Source of the DNA: JBGSQR01 sp964509295
GTDB taxonomy: Bacteria; Desulfobacterota; Desulfuromonadia; Geobacterales; Pseudopelobacteraceae
DNA: 64,000 nucleotides
Assembly (NCBI GenBank): GCA_964509295.1
Contig: CAZDWS010000014.1
Location: 29,979 to 93,978 of the forward strand
Direction: 5' to 3'
Part shown: positions 7,940 through 16,114 of the stretch, one piece after another
How the letters are laid out: each line of letters starts with the position of its first letter
How positions within the stretch are numbered: the first letter of the stretch is position 1
Notes under the pieces: model-generated
What the model was told of the DNA's origin: nothing
The model's database searches: none
What the model saw: only the letters and a program-made list of their open reading frames with translations
Program-made: the position numbers and the translations under genes

Positions 7940-8389
7940 CTATGCCTTTTTCCAGTTCCACTTTTTAATCATGATTCTAGTGATAAACAGTGATGCAATG
8001 CCGGCAATAAGTGGTAAAAACAGGAATTGCCACTCCATTTTTCCAAGGATGGCGCCTAACGGATTGCTGATATTGGCTGCGCTGCTTAATACGTAAAGTA
8101 TGATTATGGGAAAAAAAACGGTTGTCAGAGACAGAACCACAGCGGTTCCTGTAACTGATACATCGGTGATCATCACAGCTACGGCAACGGCCACAAACGC
8201 GGATATGATGTCAAAGTGGATCTGGCCGACAAAAAGCGGGAACGCTAGAGAGAAAAAAGTCATTACTGCATAGGCCGCTAGTCTCCTGCTCCAGTGCGTG
8301 CTGCTTTCCTTGCTTTTGAAATGATCCAGGCTTGTGGGGATTGTCAGACAGACAAGAACTATCATCAGTGCTGCAAAAACGAGAACCAT
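7940..8389 (-). CDS. Small integral membrane protein of unknown function
   Basis: 149 residues with about four to five hydrophobic helices (MVLVFAALMIVLVCLTIP, AAYAVMTFFSLAFPLFVG, ISAFVAVAVAVMITDVSV, LTTVFFPIIILYVLSSA, FLFLPLIAGIASLFITRIMI) and a basic C-terminus (KKWNWKKA). The start at 8389 was chosen because GGGAGG lies 9 bases upstream; an in-frame TTG six codons earlier overlaps that site. I do not recognise the family. It is flanked by a terminator on one side and the GntR gene's 3' end on the other, so it is probably a single-gene unit. Confidence 0.65.
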   Translation of the reverse strand: MVLVFAALMIVLVCLTIPTSLDHFKSKESSTHWSRRLAAYAVMTFFSLAFPLFVGQIHFDIISAFVAVAVAVMITDVSVTGTAVVLSLTTVFFPIIILYVLSSAANISNPLGAILGKMEWQFLFLPLIAGIASLFITRIMIKKWNWKKA

Positions 8390-8482
8390 AAAGTGCCACC
8401 CTCCCAAATATCATTGCAAGTAAAACCATGTTATGAATAATCGATTGGCCGGATCATGTCAATTGATATCCACTCTATTTTT

Positions 8483-9157
8483 TTAACTTATGCCATAACT
8501 GGACAGCGACGAAATCAGGTCGGCAAAACGATCCCCCTGCACAATTACATGTTTTCGGATCAGGTCGGCTGCCAGATCTCCTTCTCCCGCAATCAGTGCA
8601 TCCACGATTTCGGTGTGTTCCGAGTTTGATGTCTTCAAGCGGTCACGAACACGCAGTTGCAGTCTGCGGTAAGCGCAAAGGCGCTTATGCAGGGCGCTTG
8701 CTCTTTCTATCAAAAAGCCGTTATGGCTGGCTGAATAAACGGCCAGGTGAAAGTGTTCGTTTTCGCGGTAGAAGGCGTCGGGGTCGCCTGAAGCCAATGC
8801 CTCTTCACAAGCCCGTTGGGCGACCAGTATTCTTTCTTTGTCCTCTTCTGTCATACGTCGTGCAGCGAGTCTGGCGCACATCGCCTCCAGTTCCGCCATG
8901 ACTTCAAACATTTCGCAAAGACGTAGTGGCGTAATTTCTGTGACCACGGCACCAAGTCTCGGTCGCATGTCAATCAGGCCATAAAACGAAAGCTGGATTA
9001 AGGCCTCGCGAACAGGGGTCCTGGAAACCTTGAATTCCGTAGCCAGGTCGACTTCGTCCAGTTTTTTTCCGGGCAAATATACCCCTGTTGCTATTCTTTC
9101 CTCAATTGTTTCTCTTAACTGTTCAGATCTTCTGGAATGAATTGTCTTGTTTTTCAT
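8483..9157 (-). CDS. GntR-family (FadR/FCD subfamily) transcriptional regulator
   Basis: 224 residues. The N-terminal winged helix-turn-helix is typical of GntR (LRETIEERIATGVYLPGKKL, FKVSRTPVREALIQLSFYGL), and the C-terminal alpha-helical FCD effector domain follows (MAELEAMCARLAAR, ENEHFHLAVYSASHNG, LIRKHVIVQGDRF) with the metal-binding histidines. The start ATG 9157 is preceded by GGGGG; the longer reading frame upstream is not needed. It is divergent from the CoA-transferase gene, with a perfect palindrome over that gene's promoter, so it most likely represses it until an acyl or carboxylate ligand binds. Confidence 0.9.
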   Translation of the reverse strand: MKNKTIHSRRSEQLRETIEERIATGVYLPGKKLDEVDLATEFKVSRTPVREALIQLSFYGLIDMRPRLGAVVTEITPLRLCEMFEVMAELEAMCARLAARRMTEEDKERILVAQRACEEALASGDPDAFYRENEHFHLAVYSASHNGFLIERASALHKRLCAYRRLQLRVRDRLKTSNSEHTEIVDALIAGEGDLAADLIRKHVIVQGDRFADLISSLSSYGIS

Positions 9158-9218
9158 GCAAACCCCCAGAATAAAATTTTTGCGATATAATAATGTTTTA
9201 AAATTAATAAAATTTCTA

Positions 9219-9246
9219 TTGACACGAAATACAAAGCAACTATATC
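9219..9246 (+). promoter_or_regulatory. Sigma-70 promoter of the CoA-transferase gene
   Basis: TTGACA at 9219-9224, 16 bp, then TATATC at 9241-9246. The -10 box overlaps the GntR-type operator at 9244-9259, so a bound repressor would block RNA polymerase. Confidence 0.65.
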
Positions 9247-9259
9247 TTGTATACAAGAT
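9244..9259. promoter_or_regulatory. Perfect 16-bp palindrome, GntR operator
   Basis: ATCTTGTATACAAGAT is fully self-complementary. Its core TTGTATACAA is of the TTGT..ACAA type bound by FadR-subfamily GntR proteins. It lies between the divergent GntR and CoA-transferase genes, across the -10/+1 region of the latter and about 90 bp before the regulator's start, so it could also serve autoregulation. Confidence 0.75.
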
Positions 9260-9362
9260 GTGCTTGTAAAAAACAATGTATTAGTTGATGTGTGTTTTTT
9301 TGTTGGGTCGGATTTCAGTTTTTTTAAATGTGAGTAATCAATTTAGTGGAAAAGGGGATGAT

Positions 9363-10544
9363 ATGAAACCGCTAGAAGGACTTGTAGTACTGGATTTGAC
9401 CAGGGTTCTGGCCGGGCCTTACTGTTCGATGATGCTGGCAGATTTTGGTGCCAACATAATCAAGATTGAACCGCCTGAGGTTGGCGATGATTCACGCCAT
9501 TTCGGGCCGTTTGTCGGCAAGGAAAGCGCCTATTTCATGAGCCTGAACAGGAACAAACGCTCGATTACCCTGAACTTCAAGAAAGAAGCGCATATCGAGC
9601 TGTTTCGTGAAATGGTCAAGCAGGCCGATGTGGTACTTGAAAATTATCGTCCGGGAACAATGGAAAAGTTCGGCCTGGGATACGATGAGTTGAAGCAGAT
9701 TAACCCTAAAATAATTTATGCTGCCTGTTCCGGATTCGGACATAGTGGGCCATACATGGATAAACCTGCTTATGATATTGTTGTGCAGGCCATGGGCGGG
9801 ATTATGAGCATCACCGGGGCGGAAGGTGGTGAGCCGACTCGTGTAGGCGCTTCCATCGGCGATATTATTGCCGGTATGTTTACAGCCTATGGCGTCATGC
9901 TTGGCCTGTTCCATCGCCAGAATACGGGAGAAGGTCAGAAAGTTGATGTGGGTATGCTGGACTGCCAACTGGCTGTACTGGAAAATGCCATAGCCAGATA
10001 TACAACATCAGGCGTTGCACCAGCACCATTGGGTAACCGTCACCCATCGATCACTCCGTTTGCCTCATTTACAGCAAAAGATGGCCATATAATTGTGGGT
10101 GCTGGCAATGAGCGACTCTGGGAAAAGCTCTGTACATTGATCGGTTGTCCTGAATTGATCAAGGATGAGCGTTTCAACAACAATGGCAATAGAACTAATA
10201 ATGTCAAAGAGTTGATGGCTCTTCTGAATACCATCTTCATTAACAAGACTATTAACGAATGGCTGACCCTGCTGGAGGATGCGGGCCTGCCGTGCGCACC
10301 GATCAATACCATTGACAAGATCGTTAATGATCCGCATATCAAAGCCAGAGAAATGATGGTTGAGGTGGAACATCCGGTGGCAGGCAACTTGAAAATGGCT
10401 GGCGTGCCGGTTAAGATGTCACTGACACCTGGCAAGGTTGAGTACCATGCACCTCTTTTGGGGCAGCATAATGCGGAAATACTGAAGGAAATGTTTGGCT
10501 GGGACCAGGAGCAGACGGAGAAGTTTTTCAGCGATACCAAGTAA
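9363..10544 (+). CDS. Class III (CaiB/BaiF family) acyl-CoA transferase
   Basis: 393 residues, the usual family length. The N-terminus LEGLVVLDLTRVLAGPYCSM and DFGANIIKIEPPEVGD are typical, as are SLNRNKRSITLNFK, the catalytic-aspartate stretch VDVGMLDCQLAVLEN and the C-terminal LGQHNAEIL. These enzymes move CoA between carboxylic acids through an enzyme-bound anhydride. The acid is not known from sequence; use in fermentative or aromatic acid breakdown is possible. ATG 9363 was chosen because AAAGGGG lies just upstream and the domain starts there. A GntR regulator is divergent from it and it stands alone, ended by a terminator. Confidence 0.92.
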   Translation: MKPLEGLVVLDLTRVLAGPYCSMMLADFGANIIKIEPPEVGDDSRHFGPFVGKESAYFMSLNRNKRSITLNFKKEAHIELFREMVKQADVVLENYRPGTMEKFGLGYDELKQINPKIIYAACSGFGHSGPYMDKPAYDIVVQAMGGIMSITGAEGGEPTRVGASIGDIIAGMFTAYGVMLGLFHRQNTGEGQKVDVGMLDCQLAVLENAIARYTTSGVAPAPLGNRHPSITPFASFTAKDGHIIVGAGNERLWEKLCTLIGCPELIKDERFNNNGNRTNNVKELMALLNTIFINKTINEWLTLLEDAGLPCAPINTIDKIVNDPHIKAREMMVEVEHPVAGNLKMAGVPVKMSLTPGKVEYHAPLLGQHNAEILKEMFGWDQEQTEKFFSDTK

Positions 10545-10585
10545 AATGTGATGTGATTTAATTTAATGATGCGGTGCTAGCAAAG

Positions 10586-10614
10586 AGGGCAACTGGAAAC
10601 GGTTGCCCTTTTTG
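10586..10614 (+). terminator. Rho-independent terminator of the CoA-transferase gene
   Basis: An 8-bp stem, AGGGCAAC / GTTGCCCT, with an 8-base loop, followed by TTTTTG. It starts about 40 bases after the stop codon. Confidence 0.85.
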
Positions 10615-10687
10615 TATTTGTCGTTTGTTGAAATCTGGTGACTACTTTTGATTGTTGTTGCCTATAGTCATAATATGCATATATTAA

Positions 10688-10717
10688 TTGACATTGATGA
10701 TAGCGCTTTAGTATTGT
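10688..10717 (+). promoter_or_regulatory. Candidate sigma-70 promoter for the transglutaminase-like gene
   Basis: TTGACA at 10688-10693 with a weak -10 box TATTGT at 10712-10717 (18-bp spacer). The gene's ribosome site GGAGG is at 10746-10750. Confidence 0.4.
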
Positions 10718-10755
10718 TGCAAATCTTCAATTAGATGATGTTTATGGAGGAATAA

Positions 10756-13700
10756 ATGTTTCGCAAACACTCAAGGATAATTGCAGCTATAGCTTTGGGC
10801 TTTTTTACCTGGACTTCCGGTGGCGTGTTCAGTATCGCCCATGCGGCTCAGACCGCCGTGAAAAAGGAAAAGGCCAGGGAGCAGCATAAAAAGAAATCCG
10901 AAGCCCCGGAAGAGCGGTTTGCGAAGATTGCCGAAGAGCTGGAAACAACCATTGACGACTCCAAGGCGGACATAAATACCAAGAAGAAGCGCATAAAGGC
11001 TTCAAAAACCGAGATCGACGCACTTGATCCCGATATCCGCAAGCAGTTTGACGAGACCGAGAAGAAACTGAAAGATGCCGGACTTCCAGCAGAGATACTT
11101 GAACGTCATCATAAGTTTGTCAAGCACTACGACGACAACCTTGCCGAGCTGAAGGGGAATATCGAGCGGATTGAGAAAGCAAAAACCAAGGTTGAGGCTG
11201 AGGTTGAGTTTGAGAATATTCATAAACATCTGAAGCGGGTAAAAGCCCCCTCACGCCACCAGAAGCTTGACCCGAACAACCTTCCGCACCGTCAGCCGAA
11301 AATGAAAAAACGCGAACCGCGAATGAAGAAGGAAGAGTTTGAGCGGGATATCAAGAAGAACAAGCACGCCTGGAAAAAAGAAAAGCGGATTATGGTCGCC
11401 TCGACAGGTTCCTTGTTCGGGTTGCTTAATTCCAGCGTTGTCAATGCCATTAATCCCACCGCCGATGATCTGGCGGAGACCATAGAAGTTCAGCTTACCC
11501 CGGAGATAAAGGCCAAGGCTCTGGAACTGGGGAATAATCCGGTCAGGATTTATGAGTGGGTCAGGAACAACATAGAATTCGTGCCTACCTGGGGTTCCAT
11601 TCAGGGTGCGCAGATGACAATGCTCACCAAGCAGGGAAATGCCTTTGATACCGCTTCACTACTGATTGCTCTTCTGCGGGCTGCCGGTATCCATGCACGT
11701 TATGCAACAGGGACCATTGAAGTTCCAATTGAAAAGGTTATGAATTGGGCAGGTGGTTTCACAGACCCAAAGGCCGCATTAGATTTTATAGCCAGCGGTG
11801 GAGTACCAGTTATTGGTGTGAAATCGGGCGGGACTCTCATATCCGCACGAATGGAACATGTTTGGGTAAGGGCGTGGATAGATATGGTCCCATCCCTCGG
11901 TGCTATCCATAAACAGGGGGATACATGGGTTCCACTTGACTCCAGTTTTAAAAAGTACACCTATGCAGATGGTGTTGATTTCAAAACAGTAGTTCCTTTC
12001 GACGGTCAAAGTTTTAATGACCAACTCAAAGCAGCTTCAACTATCAATGAACAGGAAAGTTATGTCACAAATGTAAACTCGGCACTAGTTGGGACGGCAT
12101 TATCAGATTACAATTCCAGACTTCAAAACTATGTAAGCCAGAATCTGCCAAATGCAACTGCCGCTGACGTACTGGGCAAAAAAGAGATACTCAAAAAAGA
12201 ACAAGCAATACTTCCAGCCAGCCTGCCGTACAAAGTGGTTGTCGCCGGGACTGAAACCGCTGAAATATCATCAATCCTCAGGCATAAGATTGATATTCAG
12301 CTTGTTGACGCAAATTCCTTTGACACTGCATTTACTTATTCCGCCAGCTTGCCGCAATTGACAGGGAAGCGGATTACCGTCAGCTACGAACCGGCAACCC
12401 CGGCAGACAAGGCGATCATAGACAGTTACGCCGCACAGTATGCAACATCGATCCCCGCCTATTTAATCCAGTTAAAACCTGTCCTGAGAATCGACAATAC
12501 AATAATCGCTACCGGCCCGACTGCCGGCATGGGAGCAGCACAGAACCTCTCCATTTCCATGACCTCGCCAAGAAATACTGAGATCGTTACGCACAAACTG
12601 GTGGCAGGCGACTATACCGCCATAGGATTAAATCCCTCGAAAATCGGTCTTGAACTATTTCAGAACCGGGTTAACAAGAATGATTTTTCCGAACCGGTCG
12701 GCGAGATGCTGCACCAGACAGCACTTTCGTACTGGGCGGAAGCCGACGCATTTAATGATGTTATTGCGAAAACGCTACGGGTGAGGAATCTGCGCCACAC
12801 CTCCGAGCTTGCCGCCACTGCAAAGATATCAGTTTTCTCCGTATTTGGTATTCCCACTGCTGCTACCTACAAAAGTCGCAATCTTGATGTAAAGCTCGAC
12901 AATCAATCCGTAATGGGCATGTCTGTAGACAAAACTAAAGAGTCTGCCTATATGCAGCAATCCGGCACCAATTCCTCGTTTCTGGAAGGTGCGATATTTG
13001 ATCAGCTATTCGGCAAGAACATTGGAGATAGCATTTCGGCAGTGTCGGCAATGAAGCTGGCCAATGATCAGGGGATACCTATTTACAGGGTTGATGCAAA
13101 CAATGTTTCAACAGTGCTTCCCAAACTTCAGGTAGCAAATGAAATAAAGACTGAAGTTACAAATGCCGTAAATGCAGGGCTTGTCGTTCAGATACCAAAA
13201 AACAATATTACGCAACTAGGCTGGACTGGAGTTGGTTATATCATTTCCAACCCTGTTGATGGAACAGGGGCTTATCGAATTAGTGGTGGATTGAATGGGG
13301 GGGATAGTGGAACAGGAGTGAATACCGTTATACCGACTCCACAAGTCCCTGTTACCGGCCCAATGGCATTTGTGATCAGTGGTATTGCATCAAGTGCTGG
13401 AATTGGCTTTGAAGTTAATGGTAGCGTAATAACCGGAATAGCGATTGCACCTGAACTGATTGCGACGGGAGCATATCTCGCATTTATGGGTGTAATCCTG
13501 CTGATTTGGGCCGCACTTAAATCTATTGCTGATAAATTCAATCCGCCACCAAGATGGGAGCCTTACAGGCACTACACAAATGTTTATTCGATACCGCTTA
13601 TACTTGGCACTAACATGCTAAGGGTTGGTGAATTAGAAGGTACTTATGGATATGGTTTATATCTTACAAGAATATCTATTAAACCAGATTCAACAATAAA

Positions 13701-13932
13701 TTCATCAGGTCAAATCAGTTATGGTCCAAATTGCTGGGAAATACTAGCAGCGCTTGAGTTGTCATCAATTGAAAAAACCGGCGCATATATTGATTTTTTG
13801 ATTGATACAAGTAAACGAGCCGTTTTGCCAAAAAAACCGCCACAAGAATACTTGCTTATTGGGTGGCCAGGAGAAATGATCCCTCTTGGTGTGTATATTA
13901 AAGTAACTGGGTCATGGATGCCAACTCCATGA
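10756..13932 (+). CDS. Secreted protein with inactive-looking transglutaminase domain and toxin-like C-terminal tip
   Basis: 1058 residues. A signal peptide (residues 1-31, ending AHA-AQ) is followed by a highly charged coiled coil (33-210) and a transglutaminase-like domain (about 240-400). In this domain His368 (MEHVWVRAW) and Asp395 (WVPLDSS) of the triad are present, but the Cys position in GNAFDTASLLIALLRAAGI is Ala296, so peptide crosslinking or protease activity is unlikely. A long beta-rich middle follows, then a Gly-rich linker and a hydrophobic helix (about 890-925). The last 120 residues, from codon 938 (base 13567), form a separate domain with HYT at 939-941 and GYGLYLT at 965-971, the pattern of polymorphic-toxin tips of the HYD/ADP-ribosyltransferase-like kind. 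DNA becomes AT-rich from here on. Secretion and the tip's activity are inferred. Confidence 0.8.
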   Translation: MFRKHSRIIAAIALGFFTWTSGGVFSIAHAAQTAVKKEKAREQHKKKSEAPEERFAKIAEELETTIDDSKADINTKKKRIKASKTEIDALDPDIRKQFDETEKKLKDAGLPAEILERHHKFVKHYDDNLAELKGNIERIEKAKTKVEAEVEFENIHKHLKRVKAPSRHQKLDPNNLPHRQPKMKKREPRMKKEEFERDIKKNKHAWKKEKRIMVASTGSLFGLLNSSVVNAINPTADDLAETIEVQLTPEIKAKALELGNNPVRIYEWVRNNIEFVPTWGSIQGAQMTMLTKQGNAFDTASLLIALLRAAGIHARYATGTIEVPIEKVMNWAGGFTDPKAALDFIASGGVPVIGVKSGGTLISARMEHVWVRAWIDMVPSLGAIHKQGDTWVPLDSSFKKYTYADGVDFKTVVPFDGQSFNDQLKAASTINEQESYVTNVNSALVGTALSDYNSRLQNYVSQNLPNATAADVLGKKEILKKEQAILPASLPYKVVVAGTETAEISSILRHKIDIQLVDANSFDTAFTYSASLPQLTGKRITVSYEPATPADKAIIDSYAAQYATSIPAYLIQLKPVLRIDNTIIATGPTAGMGAAQNLSISMTSPRNTEIVTHKLVAGDYTAIGLNPSKIGLELFQNRVNKNDFSEPVGEMLHQTALSYWAEADAFNDVIAKTLRVRNLRHTSELAATAKISVFSVFGIPTAATYKSRNLDVKLDNQSVMGMSVDKTKESAYMQQSGTNSSFLEGAIFDQLFGKNIGDSISAVSAMKLANDQGIPIYRVDANNVSTVLPKLQVANEIKTEVTNAVNAGLVVQIPKNNITQLGWTGVGYIISNPVDGTGAYRISGGLNGGDSGTGVNTVIPTPQVPVTGPMAFVISGIASSAGIGFEVNGSVITGIAIAPELIATGAYLAFMGVILLIWAALKSIADKFNPPPRWEPYRHYTNVYSIPLILGTNMLRVGELEGTYGYGLYLTRISIKPDSTINSSGQISYGPNCWEILAALELSSIEKTGAYIDFLIDTSKRAVLPKKPPQEYLLIGWPGEMIPLGVYIKVTGSWMPTP

Positions 13933-13957
13933 TGCTTTAAATATAGGAGAATACTCT

Positions 13958-15028
13958 ATGACCAAAGGAAAAGAAAAAATTGTTCTAACCGCTAAAGTGG
14001 ACGTTTCAAAGGCCAGTTTGTATCAATTTCATAACCGGCTTTTTGCTTTGTCTCCTCTTGTCAATAACCTGTTTGACATCTCAGACAAGCTTAATCCGAT
14101 GCTTTTGAGTTCCTTTTGCTTATCAGGAGATTCAAATGCCTCTTCAAATACCTTTTTGGGGCTAACGAACAATAAAGGATATTTTAGTATTGGTTATTGT
14201 GGCATTCAAGTTGTTGATTTTTTGAATGAAAACAATCCAGTTAATCTTGGAGTGATAAATGATATTTTAATTGGTGCGAAGTGGAAGTTTTTATCTGATA
14301 ACTATCTAATAACAAACATAAAAACACCTGTAATTTATCAGATAGGATTACTATCGAGTTTTAGTATCGTTTACAAATTTAATCATGAGATCGTTGATTT
14401 TATACTAGTTAACAATCACTTGATATGTGCGACACTAATTGACGGCATTAAAGTATATGATCTTTCAAAGCCATCAAGTCCTTGCCTTGTTTTCTCTTTA
14501 AACGTTAATGCCGTAAGTCTATATGCAAAGGATTCTAAATACGTTCTGGCAGAAGGTGCAGATAGTAATATCTATTTTCTTGATGTTAGTAATGTGGAGA
14601 ATATTGCAATAACAACAAAAATAAAAATCCCAGGTCCGATAACGGCAAATTCTCTTATTTGTAAAGAAGATATCCTGTTTATAAGGTTCATGCGCAAAAC
14701 TGTGGGCGATACAACTATGGCGTTTAATTTGAGTAATATTCAATTTCCAAAGGTAATTTTTGATTTCAAAAGTCAGAACATGCCCTTGTATACAGCTAAT
14801 GACAAATTACTCGTCTTTATTGGAATTAAGGATTGGGACGGTGTTAGTCCAATCTCAAGCTATACTACAAGTTTGTATAGAATATTTAGTATTGAATCAG
14901 ATGAGATCAGACATATTGGTGATATTGAATTAGAAGGCATTTGGTTCAGTAGCGTTACGTTGTCAGAAAATATTGTGTATATAGCGAGACCTAATGAAAT
15001 ACAAATTTATAGCGTAAATGACAAGTAG
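13958..15028 (+). CDS. Cytosolic LVIVD-type beta-propeller protein, possible immunity protein
   Basis: 356 residues, no signal peptide and no membrane helix. Repeating units of the LVIVD type can be seen: YCGIQVVDFLNENNPVNLG, DGIKVYDLSKPSSPC, SNIYFLDVSNVENIA and a last NEIQIYSVNDK, which suggests a beta-propeller of about six or seven blades. The gene is AT-rich like the 3' tip of the preceding gene, starts 26 bases after its stop with AGGAG at 13946-13950, and keeps the tight toxin-then-immunity layout. A cytosolic protein encoded directly behind a secreted toxin candidate fits an immunity role, although propellers are not the common immunity fold. Alternative: an unrelated scaffold protein. 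Confidence 0.6.
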   Translation: MTKGKEKIVLTAKVDVSKASLYQFHNRLFALSPLVNNLFDISDKLNPMLLSSFCLSGDSNASSNTFLGLTNNKGYFSIGYCGIQVVDFLNENNPVNLGVINDILIGAKWKFLSDNYLITNIKTPVIYQIGLLSSFSIVYKFNHEIVDFILVNNHLICATLIDGIKVYDLSKPSSPCLVFSLNVNAVSLYAKDSKYVLAEGADSNIYFLDVSNVENIAITTKIKIPGPITANSLICKEDILFIRFMRKTVGDTTMAFNLSNIQFPKVIFDFKSQNMPLYTANDKLLVFIGIKDWDGVSPISSYTTSLYRIFSIESDEIRHIGDIELEGIWFSSVTLSENIVYIARPNEIQIYSVNDK

Positions 15029-15031
15029 GTC

Positions 15032-15283
15032 ATGAATGCCATGAGTAATCAACATTACGACAGAATGAAAAAAGAAGTAATAACAAATATTTTGGGTACA
15101 ACATTTGGGATACGTTCTCAAGGGAATTCACCAATATTATTCAGACAATTCTATTACGATAGGATAACAAACGATGAAGATAAGAACATGGTTTGCAGAA
15201 TATTGCTTGAAATATTATCAAAAAGCTATGTCTTCCCACATCATAGACTGAGGTGTTTTACGTCGTATACACAAACGGAGTAA
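15032..15283 (+). pseudogene. Truncated gene, 3' end lost at an IS3-type remnant
   Basis: An 83-codon frame that starts 3 bases after the beta-propeller gene. About 70 codons look native (AT-rich, for example KEVITNILGTTFGIRSQGN and ILFRQFYYDRITNDEDKN); from about 15260 on the DNA is transposase sequence read in a different frame, so the last dozen codons are not original. I do not recognise the family. Its place next to the toxin/immunity pair suggests a second immunity or accessory gene that was cut by insertion and deletion. Confidence 0.5.
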
Positions 15284-15552
15284 AACTCAGATTCATTCAA
15301 CCAGGCAAGCCGACCCAGAATGCTTATATTGAAAGCTTCCACGGCAAATTCCGGGAAGAATGCCTGAACGACAACGTATTCGTAAACTTGCAAAGCGCCC
15401 AAAAGATAATTGAAGCCTGGCGACAGGACTACAACGTGGAAAGGCCACATAGTTCACTGAACAACCTGACACCTGAAGAATTTGTAAAAACTTTTAAAAA
15501 AGAACAAAAGACCGAAAAACCTAAGCTAAGACTGGTAGAAGCAAGGGGGTAA
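15253..15552 (+). mobile_element. IS3-family transposase remnant (C-terminal part of OrfB)
   Basis: About 95 codons of the end of an IS3-family integrase domain: NGVKLRFIQPGKPTQNAY, ESFHGKFREECLND with the catalytic Glu, and the hallmark DYNVERPHSSLNNLTPEEF. The N-terminal helix-turn-helix (OrfA) and the first two acidic residues of the DDE triad are missing, and no complete left end was seen, so it cannot move itself. The left junction is near 15260, inside the truncated gene; the right end is probably near 15575, next to the following gene. It is more GC-rich than its surroundings. Confidence 0.85.
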
Positions 15553-15582
15553 GGTCACGAGCTACAAATCAAAGGGGTGATG

Positions 15583-16038
15583 ATGGATGATGTCGGAACA
15601 AAGCAAAATTCAGATTATATTTTTGGTACTGTCCAGATTGAATTGGTTAAGCTTCCGGCAAATTTCCTGCAACAATATAGCTACAATTATTCCGCATGGT
15701 CACGAAACAACACTCTTTTTTATGACAATAAAAATGGGAATTGGATCTCAGCGAAGGACTTTCAAGCTGCTATGTTTAAAAAAACAGAAAACTTATATAA
15801 ATCCTCTTGGGGTATCTCTGATTACGCGATGATAGCTTTGGCAGTTGTCGGAATTATTATTTTCTTCAGAATTTCACAGAAAAATAAAAATTACATGAAT
15901 ACGGCGCTTAAAAAGCAAGAAGAGGGAATTGCAAGATCTGATGTGGCAGTCCAGTTGACTGAAAAAGGAATTAAGCTTAACGAGGAAACAAATAAATTGC
16001 TTCAGGAAATTCTCGACGTTTTGAAAAGTAAAAGCTGA
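15583..16038 (+). CDS. Small membrane protein with C-terminal coiled coil, unknown function
   Basis: 151 residues. A soluble N-terminal part (about 75 residues, FGTVQIELVKLPANFLQQ) is followed by one membrane helix (DYAMIALAVVGIIIFFRIS) and a heptad-like tail (KKQEEGIARSDVAVQLTEKG, KLNEETNKLLQEILDVLKSK). AAAGGGG at 15570-15576 lies 6 bases before ATG 15583; a GTG and another ATG just upstream are less well spaced. That ribosome site falls at or in the end of the IS3 remnant, so the original 5' end may be missing. AT-rich like the rest of this block. I do not recognise it. Confidence 0.55.
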   Translation: MDDVGTKQNSDYIFGTVQIELVKLPANFLQQYSYNYSAWSRNNTLFYDNKNGNWISAKDFQAAMFKKTENLYKSSWGISDYAMIALAVVGIIIFFRISQKNKNYMNTALKKQEEGIARSDVAVQLTEKGIKLNEETNKLLQEILDVLKSKS

Positions 16039-16072
16039 AAATAGGCCTTAAATAGCCGTACATCGCCACACA

Positions 16073-16088
16073 TAAATACTTGTATTTA
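16073..16088. promoter_or_regulatory. Perfect inverted repeat before the giant secreted protein gene
   Basis: TAAATAC-TT-GTATTTA, 7-bp arms with a 2-base spacer, 26 bases before the start codon and before AGGAGG at 16106-16111. It could be an operator or a small mRNA hairpin; no matching regulator gene is adjacent. Confidence 0.35.
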
Positions 16089-16114
16089 GATCTGTTTTTG
16101 AATCAGGAGGCCGT

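Noticed and set aside
13958..15028. Secreted propeller protein
   Set aside because: No signal peptide or membrane helix at its N-terminus, so it is treated as cytosolic.
15253..15552. Complete insertion sequence
   Set aside because: OrfA, the first part of OrfB and a left inverted repeat are missing.
16020..16114. c-di-GMP (GEMM) riboswitch before the giant protein gene
   Set aside because: The conserved GEMM core sequences are absent; only a short perfect inverted repeat is present.
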